Assembly (NCBI GenBank): GCA_009823395.1
Contig: CM020507.1
Span: 7,687,001 to 7,751,000 of the forward strand
Length of the DNA: 64,000 nt
DNA from: Thamnaconus septentrionalis
Lineage: Eukaryota > Chordata > Actinopteri > Tetraodontiformes > Monacanthidae
Direction: 5' to 3'
Shown here: piece after piece, positions 26,745 through 39,517 of the stretch
How the letters are laid out: each line of letters opens with the position of its first letter
How positions within the stretch are numbered: position 1 is the stretch's first letter
Notes under the pieces: model-generated
The model's database searches: none
What the model was told of the DNA's origin: nothing
The model's input: only the letters and a program-made list of their open reading frames with translations
Position numbers and translations under genes: made by a program

Positions 26745-29700
26745 GCCATTTTGTCTTCCTCTTTGTCAAATTCAATTAGTGATGACTTCAATAAAATAAT
26801 ATCCATGTGAACCAATTACTGATTCAGTCCCAGGGGTGTGTGCAAGATCATTGCATTGACCGTGTGTATCTGTGTGTGTGTTTGTAAATTCTGTATGTGT
26901 GCACATGAGCATAGGTGACATAAGCAATAGTACAAAAAACAGTAAAACCAAAGTGTGCAAATCTTCAATTTGGACGTGAAACAAGCAGAACACGCAGTCA
27001 TCAAGCAGACTTGGGGCCAGATGAGCGTGAATGTGAGAGTCAGTTCACAGTAGCTCTGGCTGTCAAAGGACTATCGCCACTGGAGACTGACCCCCCCCCA
27101 CACACACACACACACACACACACACTAGGGGGACCTCTGCAGTTTGAAGTGCAGGCTGAATTAATGTGGCCCAGGCTCACTGGAAAACCCACAGGGATCT
27201 GATCAGTTCAGAGTAAATGAAGACTTGAGTGAGCGACTCCAGTCTGAAGTTGAGACAGCTGCGCCTGCTAATCACGTCTAAGCTGTGAGCGGATGCTACT
27301 GCACAAAACTCAACTTCATGCTATGTTAAGTGAATAGTGTGAGAGCCTTTCACAAACACTGCTGGCTGGATTTGATGTGAAAAAGCATCTAAGACACCTG
27401 TGAAGCGAAAACGACACATAAAGTTCTATCATGCTGTAGATCTGGAATAGGCGAAAATGCCTTTACTGTCCCTTTACAACAGTACAGTTTTAGAGTGCCC
27501 CTGAAATAAGTGCAGCTGAAGGACAAAGCATAACCTACAACCAATAACAGTAAAGCAAAGAGTGACTACACTCCTGAGGGTCAGATTCCAGTACAACATT
27601 ATTTCACTAACATCATTCATTTACATTTAAAACTCGAACAGTTTATTAGAAAATGCTTCCAAGTCTATTTATTCTGATTCTTTAACTTGTACAGCGCCTC
27701 CCAGAGGGGCCAGAGTGTAAACAGATCACAGCCTGGGCAACGTTTTTTGGCCCCTTTGAGACGCCGTCGTCCAGAGACATCAGGGAACGATGGACCATGA
27801 TTCTCTCAGCCATCTTTACGACCTTCTGGAAGAGCAGCTGAGCAGCCGGCAATCCACACAGTGATGGAATATGCTCGCAAACTCGCAGCAGTAAAAAGGC
27901 CATCCAGCCAATCAAAACGCTTGGTCGCAAATAACTATCCAATGGAATCTGCGTGGCATTAACACGGCCACTAGTTTATTCCCCCACCAGATCGTCAATC
28001 AAAAGGCAGCTGCTACAGCACACACATCGTGTTTTTTTTTTCCCTTCCTCACTACTGGTAACATCCTACATCTCAGTGGTCGGCCTGTCCATCCAAATAT
28101 CAATAATATCCATACCAATGTTGGTATTGATTGGTATGAGTGAAATGCTAAGGGGGTTGGAAACTACTTTTTTGGCCTGATAAAATGACTGTGACAACAC
28201 CAATGATCTGATTACCTAAAAGCTTTGACCAAATTCTGTCCTAGGTTTTGAATGAGTAATTATCCAATTATTTGATGCTACATACGCCTTAATTAAATAG
28301 TATTAGTATCGTATTGGTATTGACGGTGCTGGCCCTGTGTCGACACTGTATTGAATTGATACCAATCCTGCAGTATCGCCCACCAAACACGGCATCTTGA
28401 TGTACGTTTGGGTTCCTGCTCATACGAGGACAAATTAGGGATAAAACTTCAAGGCAATCAATTACACAAGATGAGATTGGCCGTTGTTTGTTACTCGCGG
28501 ACGAAGGCGAAAGGATCTGTGAAATATCTCCCCCACAATTCACGTCGGCGTTGCCCTGCCTTTCTCATCCTACATTCTTTACTTTTTTCTTCACAGACTT
28601 CCCCCCGCTGCCAAGTCCTCTCTTTCCATCTCCTCCCTTCATCGATCCATCCATCATACTCTCGTCGCTTGCTACTCGTGCCTCCCCCGCCCCCGCTTGC
28701 TGGGGAGGGGGGATGCTTGCGTGAGGTCAGGATAATGCCACTAATTTGGGTGTATGCGCGCACGCTCGTCCCCTATCCGTCCCCTGCTCGCCGCGACACC
28801 GCTGACCTACCAGAGTGCTGTGTCAACACGGGCGGCCTCGCAACACGCGCGCCACATCACAAACGGCAGCGTCGGCGAACGCCTTAACAAGATCGTTTAC
28901 ACCGACGGGGTAATGAGAGCAGAGCGGGGCGGAGGGAGAGGAGTTATTATCTGTGTGCTACTCGCGTCGTTGGCAGTGACAAATGGGCTTAACCCAAGCA
29001 GCGCCAGCGCGCGTCAAAACTTCGGCGGCAGGCAGGCGACAAGTTGGGCCGGTCGCTTCGTTCACGCGTTCATTAGCGGGAAGGCAAAAGCAGCCCGCGC
29101 CGTGACTCCGTCCTCTGCCAGGGAGGGTGAAACAGCAAAGAAAAGCAGCTTCATTTGACGCGATGCCGAATCGAACGCTGCAACTTACCTCGGACTGTCG
29201 CCAGTAACACGACAGTTAAAGCAGTGGGAATGCCTTGAGACTTTTGTGACTTTAGGCTCTCACGGGTTCGAGCACGAGGCGAAATGAACCCGGTGATAAC
29301 GACGAAGGCCGTGAAAGTTACACACCAGCGATGTGCGAGTCCCAAACAAATCGTTAGGACCTCAGGGGTCATTTTACTGACGGATGAGTCACTACTCCTT
29401 GTCTCCATTAAAGTCTGACTCATTTCTGCTACCGCTAGCTAGCAAACTGCAAAGAAGAGGTCCAGACAACGTGGCACTGTGGTGCGACTGCTCTTCTGCC
29501 TGCATTTGTTTATTTATATCAAGTCAATGGCCGTATTGGTCCTGTGGGAAAAGCAACTCATTGGGTTCTTGTTTCAAGTGAGCTCCCTCCCCCGATTCTG
29601 CTATGAGACTGAGCTGAACAATCGGCTCACTCAGCTCCTAACACGGAATGTGCGAATCACTCCGCTAACTGTGCGAGGGAGTGGGCAACTCAGGGAGACT

Positions 29701-32045
29701 GACCCAGTTGCTCAAATGACTTCCAATTCTCTTTTGTGAGTGACTCATATAAACTTGAGTCCGTAAAAAATAAAACTCCAACCTAATTCTTCCTATTACT
29801 GCACAGGCCTCCAAACTGCATTCTTGTAAAGTGATGGAACTGAGGCAGTTTGAATCTTTGTGTGCAGGCAGACGACTCTTGTGAACCCTAGAAGCTGCTG
29901 CTGCTGCTGCTGCCGCTGCTGCTGCTGCCGTCGCCTGGAATCAGGGCAAAACAATGGCGTGCGTGCTGCAGAGGTTGTCTGGATGGCGCTTTACAGCTGT
30001 CATAGTGCTTCACCGACAGATCCCTCTACCTGGAGCTGGATCCCACGGGTGCCATCGTCAAACAGCTGTCTGTCTTAAAGCTTTATTCTGGCTGTGTGGG
30101 GAGTGTGTGTGTGTGTGTGTGTGTGCGCACGTTGCCGCGGGGGTGTGGGGGGGGTCTCAGGATCAAAATGTCAGCAAAGAAACAGCAGTTTTTCGGCTGA
30201 AACACCTTTCTGCTAAAAAAACAAAACAAAACAAAACAGGAGTTGAGGGGTGGGGTGACGTGTTCCTCGAAAGCTTATAACGTACGTGAGGCATGTTAGC
30301 GTTTGATAAGGACGTCTGTACATTGTTTATGTAAGCGAGCGCTAAGTAAAGATGTTTAATCAAGTGCAATAACGATCAATTCTGCTCTGAATTTTGCTCT
30401 TTGCTTGGCACAGATTTACACATCTCACAGGAAATATCACATTTTTACACCCCCAATTTGTCTGACAGCTTTCTTATTAGTCCCATTTTATCTTCAAGCT
30501 CAGCGAAGGGAAAAAGGGAAAAAAAAATAAATAAAAAAAAACATAAAGCGTGCACTTTCAATTAACCAAAGTGTTGCTTAATGGGCTGAAGATGATTCTG
30601 TTTTTACTCCGGACCTCCGGGGATCCGCAGCGGACCGTGAGCGCAAGATGGCCTGCGCGTTTCATATTAATGGCCTTTATGCCGCCCTGCTAAATTTATT
30701 AACACAAACGTGGCACATGCGCACGTTTGATTCCGCGTCTTCAGCGCCACGCGGGGCCGAAGTCGCGCCGCGCCGGCCTGAGCGGGAAACAAAAGCGCCG
30801 TCCTTTTGTCCCGATGACGCTCCGCCGACGCTCCCAAGGACACGCGAGTGTCGCCTCCATCTGAATTCCCTCCTATTTTCACCGTGTTGTTATTGATTGC
30901 ACTTAAACAGCGCCACTCCTGCCGCCTTGTACCAGGAAATTGGCTTCATATTGAAGCTGTCGCAGCGAGGGTGCGTTTCACTCTAGGCCCCCGAGCAGCG
31001 CGGAGAAGGCGACACGGGAGGAATCAATCTTCATTCCGCCGCGTTCGGTAAACATTTTTTCCACAACACCCTCTACGGGGGGAGGTGGTGTGGGGGCTAA
31101 TTTTATTTGTTAGCTGTGTGATTAGGGCGGGGCTTAGCGTGCGAGACTCCAAGCAGGTTTATCATTAGTCACGCATCTGTTCAGAGGGACACTGGACTCA
31201 CGCCAGCACCGCAGCGGCCGCTGGCCCAAGAATCTGCTAGAGTCACACTGGGTGGAACCTGATGGTGTAAAGATGATAGAAACTGGTCGAGTGGGAAAGA
31301 GAGGAGAGGAGCACTGCTGGCATGAAGATTTTTGCATTAAAAAAAAAATCAGTCAGTATCAGGACTCACTCATCACAATAACACAGCGACGGCACATCAC
31401 TTTGTGTTTTCATGGAACTCACGACACCTCTTCGAACTGTTTTAATTGTTTGAACATAAAGATATTTTCCTTTGAATGCAACATGTTTTTTTTCCAGCCA
31501 ATAAAGCTGCACTCCAGTGGTTAGTCCTTTGTACTCTCATGTGAGAATCTGCCATAAGATCAAATGAATTGATTTCCTTTCAGCAGAGGGTAAGGTCAGG
31601 TGACTAAAGGAACTAAAGAGGAAATAAATCTGTTTGGTCACTTTTTTACACATTAGCTGTTATGTGAAGAACTTGCGGTGCCGCAAGATGTTTATTGGCA
31701 ATTATGTCAATTTCAGTAAATTTTAATGTCACTGTGAGTAAAAGAAAATAATCCTTACTGCTTAAAGGTAACACAGCCTGCTAAGAGAAACATCCTCTCA
31801 CTTAAAATGTAAAGTCATTTGACACTGTCCGCAAAACTGTGACGACCCTGTCGACACTGGAGGTCCTGCAGGTAGCCGCTTTGTTTTGCTGCGCATGTAG
31901 TGCAAAGCTGCGACTTCTCCCGGTGAAACTTTGCACGTTGCCACTTTAGGTTGTTGTCAATGTCACAGAATTCCTTACTAGGTCCGAGGTCAAGCCATTT
32001 TTTATGGTCTTGTCACAGGATTAACAATTAAAGTGTCTCCTGTTA

Positions 32046-32396
<351 letters not shown>

Positions 32397-33286
32397 TTAC
32401 TTGTCTTTTTTCCATAAGCTTCTGAGAAATCAAGGCGAGCTTTCTTTTTTTTTTCTGTAATCCCATGCTCGGTGTTTTTCTAGTTGTTGTGACGTTCGAC
32501 AGAACAATTTTCGCCTCCTCCGCTTGGAAGCAACAAGGCACACAGAGACACGGAGGTTATCAAAACATGTCATCAACAAGCTGCACCGTGAGCTCCGGTG
32601 CCTCCATCTCCACACGCGGTGAATAACAAGGAGGACAACCCAGGAAGTGGCTTCAGGGAGAGTGAGGAAGGGGGAAGGGGAGAGAGAAAAAAAAAGGTGA
32701 TTATAAACCCCTCAATTAATGTAATCAGCATGATTGCATTTGATTTGATCCCTCCGACAAAAATAGAACAAATAAAGCGGCACGCACTCGCAGACGCACA
32801 CGCTCAGTCACTCACGCGGGCACGCTGCGTGTCAGCATCGATCTCGGTTATTTGACATTGAGTTTCCGAGGGGGCATTTTTTCCTGCCGACACTCACACG
32901 AGGCTGATTACAGGGTGTAATGCTGACAAGTGTTTCTGCCGTTTGTCAGCGGAGGTGGGGACGCCGGCGGCCGTGGCGCAGCGTCTCCCAGAAAGCGCCT
33001 ATATCCGGTTCCTCTCGACATGAGTCGCCGAATCAAACACCCTGTTTACTGACGCGCTTGGCTTTGTGTCGTCCACTGCGTGATTTTAAAGAGTCGAAAG
33101 CGTGACACTCAACGTCCACTTAGTGGTTGATACAACCGAAAGTTAAACACACACACCCAACGAAGCAACTAGCAACATAAGCCAGTGGCTGTCACATTGT
33201 GAGATTAACGATATGTTTGTTTGGATTTATATGCAGACTCAGAAATTCCCCAGTTAATAAATAACGCTCTAACTGGCCAAAAACGG

Positions 33287-33665
33287 CTAATCAGCCAATC
33301 ACATGGCAGCTAGCGAAATGCATGGACACAAGATCTACGTGGCAAAAGTTTACAGACATTTGAGTTTAACTACTAGGATTTTCACACTGGGACAACCATC
33401 TCAAGGCACCACATCCCAAAAAAAGAGAAAAACATCCAGTCAGCAGCATCTGTGTGGAGGCAAAAAATGCCTTGTTGTTGTCAGGGGGCAAAGGTCAAAA
33501 TGGACAGAATGGTTGTAGATCATAGTGAGGGAAGAAAAAGAGGTAACTCATTCACTGGTTACATCCAGAATACTCTGCAGAAGTGCATTTTGCCAGCACC
33601 GGGTGCTTTAGGTTCACGGTGGTGCCGAGGTGCCGAGGTGCCTATTAAAGTGGCCATTGAGTGTA
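33287..33665 (+). mobile_element. Tc1-like transposon relic, internally deleted
   Basis: It begins in the block TCAGCCAATCACATGGCAG. The middle still encodes transposase-like KKRKTSSQQHLCGGKKCL and VVVRGQRSK. It ends with CCTATTAAAGTGGCCATTGA and GTGTA, the decayed terminal repeat of a common fish Tc1-like element. Most of the catalytic part is missing, so it is dead. Confidence 0.8.
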
Positions 33666-34223
33666 AATAACAATGCCTGCACCATAGAAAACTGCTCTGA
33701 GGGGTCAACAGCACAGAATGCTAAAATTGTGGAACTGAGTAGAACACAGGTCAGGACATAGACGTTTTTGAACAGCAGGTGCTCAGTAATGACACAAGTA
33801 GGTGTCAAGTTCCTTCCGTTTTCATCACACACACACACACACACACAGGCCATTTTATACTGAACAGCATGTAACAAAATGGGAAGTTCCTTCTCGCACA
33901 TCCCAGAAGGAGGCCTTTTCTGAACAGCACATCGACAGGGCCGCCGCTGCTCGGCATGTGGGTGAGAGACACATGAGAGAGAGAGGGAGAGAGAGAGGGA
34001 GAGAGAGAGAAAGACACCAAACAGGATCACAGACGTGGGAGAAAGTTGACGTGGAGGTAAATAAAGACATTAACGGGAGGAACCTTCTCCCTCAGCCTGG
34101 AGCCTGGAGGGGTGAAAGAGGTAGAAGCAGGGATAAAAAGAAAATCAAAGGAGGAGAAGAAACTGATGACAAGATGATAAGATGTCTCTGTTTATCTTTG
34201 TATCTGCTGCGTCGTGTGTCTGT

Positions 34224-34229
<6 letters not shown>

Positions 34230-34282
<53 letters not shown>
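34230..34282. repeat. (TG)26 microsatellite
   Basis: This is an uninterrupted TG repeat. Confidence 0.98.
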
Positions 34283-34284
<2 letters not shown>

Positions 34285-34852
34285 TACACTGAAATGTAAG
34301 TGTGCCCCCTAAGGCAGGACCGTCTTCACCATCCTGGAGATAAAATCATGTCGACATCATCACCACGAGCTTAAACAGAAAGAACGAAAAACGAGGGTTT
34401 TCCCTCCGACGCTCTCACGTCCTTTTTTCTTTATTGTTTTTCTCCAAAACAGTTAACTTTTTTTTAAATATATTTTTACACATATAGTTGCACGGAATGT
34501 GATTTGATTTGTAAGTGCAAAAACGGTAAAAAGGGTTGAAGACAAATCTAATCTGGCCTGCAGAACAAGCGCGCAGACGTGTCAGGCTGGCTCCGAGTAA
34601 TATCCATGTTTCGATATTTCGCATAACTCTCTCCTCACGAGCGCCTGATTGAAAAATGAATAAATAAATAAATAAATAAATGACTGCACGAGCGACAGGG
34701 GTCTATTAGCTGCAACAAAGAGAAAGAATACCGACAACCGGGGAGAATGAGACAAATCACATCAAAATCAGGAAGGTGGAAACAAAAAACAAAACAAAAC
34801 AAAACCAGGAGAAAGAGGGAAACAAGAAAGCAACAGAGACAGACAGAAAGAG

Positions 34853-34854
<2 letters not shown>

Positions 34855-34928
<74 letters not shown>
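34855..34928. repeat. (GA)37 microsatellite
   Basis: This is a near-perfect GA repeat with one early interruption. Confidence 0.97.
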
Positions 34929-34930
<2 letters not shown>

Positions 34931-37093
34931 CCCTTTCAGAAAGAGCGAATTTCATGCCTGTCCGAGGAAATTATTAAGTGGCTCATCAGCGACTGGCTCC
35001 CTGCTGCCTTCAAAAGCTGCTTCACACTGCTCCCAGATAAGCTCCAGAGGGTGTGCGCATGTGCGCATGTGCCCGTGTGCGTTAGCGCCCGCGGCTGTTA
35101 GACGCCGGCGTTTCAGGAAGGAGTGAAGCCCAGGGAGCAGGTTCGCTCTACCGACGAGGCCCCTCCATGCATATTTATGTGTTTGTGTTTCCGTGTGTGT
35201 GTGTGTGTGTCTGTGTGTGTGTTTGTGCTTCAAGGTGCGTGCAATTTTTTATTTTTTTTTTTAGGGTGGAAGCAACTAGAGCGAGACAACCCATCAAACA
35301 TGTCCACGCTGTGTTGCAAAGGAGTTGACGCTGTGCAAAAAAAAAACAAATGAAAAAAAACAACAAAAAAAAAACCTGAGACATTTTCACTCTTCTTCAA
35401 CAAATTGAATTCCAGATGAGAGTCTTTCTGTGCATCCACCAAACTCAAACGTACCCACGTTTGTATCTTCAGACATTTGAAAAAGCGCCACCGGTGATTT
35501 TCCAGAAAAAGAACTTAAACACTGGGCCCAATTAATTCATCAATATATCGGCAAAAATTACCATCTGGGACTAATTGCTAATTGCCAAAGGGAGTCTCTT
35601 CGATGCCTTCGCCAATTATGTAATTGCTGTTTGTCCATCAGCGGAGGCAGAAATCTGCACAATTTAAGGTAAAATCGGAAGTGAAAGATCTTGAGGGACA
35701 TGAATACATGGGGTGCTGCTTGCGTCATCAGACAAAATGTGTTTATGGGCTGACAACAAACACAGTGGAAATGTGAACACAGTCAGCGGCATCTACAGAA
35801 GACCAGGCCGGATGACACTCGGCAAAAAACACCGCCTCGGCTCATATATTTGTATGATTTCTTGTTTTGCCTGGCCTGCCTCGGTTACCGGCGCTTCTCA
35901 CGTGCATTTGCCTGGAAAAAGACTAACAAGTGAAAAGGCTTCATTCAAAGAAATTTGTCAGCAAGGAGACCACGTGTAAATCGGTTGAAAATTCTTTCAA
36001 TTTGGGTAAGGTGGCAATTTATGGTGAATATGTGGCTTTTTTTAAATTATTTTTTATTATTATTAAGAAACCTCCCTTGTGTCTTCACACTAGTAAAGAC
36101 ATTTCCAAATAAATCCCAAATTAAACAACAGTGGCAGCACGGATTAACTGGGTGGTTTATTTGAGTCTCGCCAGAGAAGAATAATTGTTTTATTTGAGTT
36201 TGACTTTGCAAGATATTCACAAATTCTTCTGTTGGAAAGAGGAAAGGAGCTCTGAAGAGGCTCAGGCCGGAACGAGCAGGTAAACTGCTGATTTTATCAC
36301 AACGTCAACAAAGCAACAGAGAATGCCGTGCAGGTGCGCCAGATTAAACTGTCCCACTTTCAATTAGTAACGACTGGACTGACGCGCTAATTGCGTTTCT
36401 CTCCAAGTCGGGTTATCTTGCTCATTCTGTGTCCATCCTTCACAGACATGATGTTCTCAGACAGGAAACACTCATTTGGGCTTTATCTGACAGAAAGAGA
36501 CTAACTGAAACAGTCGACCAAGGAGCCGTTAGCAAAGCCAGCTTTCACTGACGTAAACATTTTATGTCGTTTAGGCTTCAAGTGTCTTGAAACAGAAACG
36601 AAGCGTCTGTATTTATCCATTATTTTTCTCCCTCATGCTGTATATATTTCCAGTCTGTTGTCATGTGAATTTTGTGTGCGTGTCTGTGTGTGTGCGCCGT
36701 GTGTGTGCGCACTCCCTTGGATGGGTGGGTGGGTGTGTATCAGGGCTCAGCTGTGAAGGGAAAATTGGTTAAACGCACTTAGCGGCAATTTACTACAGAG
36801 CCATTAAACACATCCCGTGTGTCACACTGCTCGCCTGTCGTGCATTCGGGCATGTTTGAGCGCCTTTGCCTGCGGATGCGCTTCAGAGTGTGTACGTATA
36901 GCTATGGTTGAACTATTGTTCTAAAAATGGCGCAATTAAAATCTCCAAACAACACTCTTTCCTCTGTTTTCCTACAACTCCTTCCATAGAATCCTAAATG
37001 TAACTTGAACGGATGCAGCCGCTGATCATGATAGGGGATGTTCCATATCTCTTATGACTATAAAAAAATGTGGCAAAAATCTTTGTGTATATG

Positions 37094-37096
<3 letters not shown>

Positions 37097-37130
<34 letters not shown>
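37097..37130. repeat. (TA)17 microsatellite
   Basis: This is a TA repeat followed by a T run. Confidence 0.95.
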
Positions 37131-37133
<3 letters not shown>

Positions 37134-37489
37134 TTTTACAAATTCATCATCTTAAGTGAACTTAAAATGAATCACTCCAAAGTTTCTGGTTTCTGTACAG
37201 GCATTGGTTTAACTTCCAATTTTCTGTGTGACATGATAAGGCAAATATTCATTCAATCATGTTATGGAGAAAGAATAATGAGTCCATCAGCATTTGAATT
37301 GCTTTTTGATACACCTCACTATCACTGTGTCATTTTGTCTGAAAAACCTCACAAGAAAATTAAAGCTGACTGGTGATCCAGTCAGGCTGCCTGGCACCAT
37401 TTTTTCCCCGCTTAATATCTTCATTATACAGAAAATGATTGAATAAAGTGCCTGTGTCTTGTGTGTGTGCAAGTGTATGTGTGCGTGTG

Positions 37490-37491
<2 letters not shown>

Positions 37492-37533
<42 letters not shown>
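37492..37533. repeat. (TG)21 microsatellite
   Basis: This is an uninterrupted TG repeat directly before the LINE relic. Confidence 0.97.
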
Positions 37534-37534
<1 letters not shown>

Positions 37535-37589
37535 TTCAGTGCAGGATTCCTGCCTTAGGGTGAGTAGACGATCTCAGTTGGGAGCCACA

Positions 37590-38402
37590 AAGTTGGGTCT
37601 CGGCTTTTGCAGATGACACGCTTCTGTTGGCATCATGGGCCTGTGACCTTCAGCCTGCACTGGGGCAGTTCGCAGCCACATGTGAAGCAGCTGGACCGAG
37701 AATGTGCACCTCCGACTGACCGAGGTCATGGTTCTGGGCCAAAAAATTACTGGTCACCTCTGTCTGAGATGATCAGAGCTGACCGGTGGATGACCGATCA
37801 GAGGGATTCACTGGGAAAACACACAGATGTCTTTTTGATTTGGATTAAAAAACAAACCCAAAAAATATATTCCTAATTTAGTGAATGTTTCATTATGTTT
37901 GTTCCTGTTTTCTGATGTCCCACATGATCTCATATCATTCTGTCTCGATAATATCATGAAAGAAACCCTGAGCAGATTTATCTTCTTGGCTGCCAGAGAT
38001 ACATGTTGGTATGACATGACCATCTCACGTACCGATGGCAAAGTTGGGCCTCGTTTTGTCATAGAAAAAAAAAAAAGCGTAGCTGAGCTGCTCACTAGAT
38101 GCTGACTGGTCATCGATCCACTACCCTATCCTCACTCGCTCCCTCGAGTTTTGGTGAAAGAGCAAGAGCAAGACAATTCGCTCAGGCGGCTAAAATTGGT
38201 TACCGGCAGAAGAAAGGAGGGATAGAAGCCAAATTACGTGTGTCAGACATGTGATTGGTACTCCCGGTGGGTCTGGCCAACTGGGGGAAGACCCTCGGGG
38301 TTGAAGCTGAACTCGTTGAAGGGATTATACATTTCATCTGGCCTGAGAACACCCAAGAATCCACCAGAAGTGTTCATGGTTACAGAGCAGTCAGGAAAAC
38401 TC
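37590..38402 (+). mobile_element. LINE relic with reverse transcriptase FADD motif
   Basis: From about 37605 one frame reads FADDTLLLASWACDLQPALG and continues QFAATCEAAGPRM for about 38 codons without a stop. FADD is the catalytic motif of the reverse transcriptase palm. Further on, 38128-38215 and 38270-38402 match later parts of the same LINE type, including the region around the final RWRDY-like motif. The parts are shifted, gapped and broken, so the copy is dead. Confidence 0.7.
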
Positions 38403-38421
38403 CGACAGGACATAGCTGGGG

Positions 38422-38471
38422 AAAATATGTATGTACATAAATATATATATATATATGTACATACATATTTT
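38422..38471. repeat. Palindrome with 18-base arms around an AT repeat
   Basis: The arm AAAATATGTATGTACATA (38422-38439) is exactly inverted at 38454-38471, separated by 14 bases of AT repeat. Confidence 0.9.
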
Positions 38472-39070
38472 ATATGATATATTTTATATATATATGAATA
38501 GGTCTTGTGTTCCTTTGCCGATAACAGTTCCTCTCTCCTTCTGGAGAGTCGCCAATAGAAGTCGGGGAAACAGCTTGTTTTTTGTATTTTTGCTCTTGTT
38601 GAAGTTAATGAACTTTGGCTTCAACATATATTGTGATTCAGCAGTGGCACAGCGACAACTCAATACCGTTTACTAAAATAATTACAGAGCGGCTTTCCGA
38701 CACACAAACGGTAGCATCGTCGATAAGCGCGTCGATGCCTCGCCCCTGTGAGCTCAGACTGAGAGTGAAAATGCCTGAGTTTCTGTGTTGGAAGCTACAC
38801 GATACAACCCCGCCGCCGGTTTTCTGATGGTCCACTCAAGCTCAGAACTGCGTGTGAGTGCAATATGGCTACTTTAGGACTAACTCTTTATGTGAATAGA
38901 AATTCTCATTTTCAAGGAATTAAACAACAGCAGATGCTTATTTGTATTTTTGGTGATTTAGCAGTTTTTTTTAATCCCATTACTGCTAAAATATGCATTT
39001 GAAATTTAATGTCTATATGTATATATACAGTATACACCTATGTAAGAACATACTGTATATAAATAATATG

Positions 39071-39207
39071 TGTATGTGTGTGTGTGTGTGTGTGTGTGCG
39101 TGTGTGTGTCTGGGTATTGGTGAGGAAGAAGGAGGAGACATATTAGGAGAGAGACAGATGAGGGTGGTGACGGCTGGCCGAGCTCCCAAGATAAGATACA
39201 GGTTTTG

Positions 39208-39239
<32 letters not shown>

Positions 39240-39480
39240 GTGAGAAGAGACAGAGTGTGTGTGAGAGATATATCAGGGATAAATGGCTATTATCACTATG
39301 ACAATGTTAATTACATCCAGCCTATTAGGCCTGAGGAGTGCCGCCTCATTTATTTGGCAGCACCACTCAGTGTGCGTGTGTGTGTGTGTGTGTGTGTGCA
39401 GCATTGCATAGTAGAATCAACATTTTTTTTTAAGTTGGATGTCTGTACATGTTTATGTTACTCTTTATCTCTGTGTAGAC

Positions 39481-39514
<34 letters not shown>
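39071..39514. repeat. Cluster of four GT tracts
   Basis: GT runs lie near 39071-39100, 39205-39234, 39373-39398 and 39483-39514, each 25-32 bases, with unique sequence between them. Confidence 0.9.

Positions 39515-39517
<3 letters not shown>

Noticed and set aside
28083..28395. Possible transposon with ends like GGTCGGCC and GGTGGGCGATAC and GGTATTGAT-type internal repeats
   Set aside because: The ends match poorly and I could not find a target duplication. It may be a decayed hAT-like copy but I cannot support it.
28408..28887. 159-codon plus-strand frame in a CpG-dense patch
   Set aside because: Pro/Arg-rich reading of GC-rich sequence with no known motif, no clear splice context and no support on either side.
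39019..39060. Inverted pair TATATACAGTAT ... ATACTGTATATA
   Set aside because: Twelve-base arms in AT-rich repeat sequence are expected by chance here.
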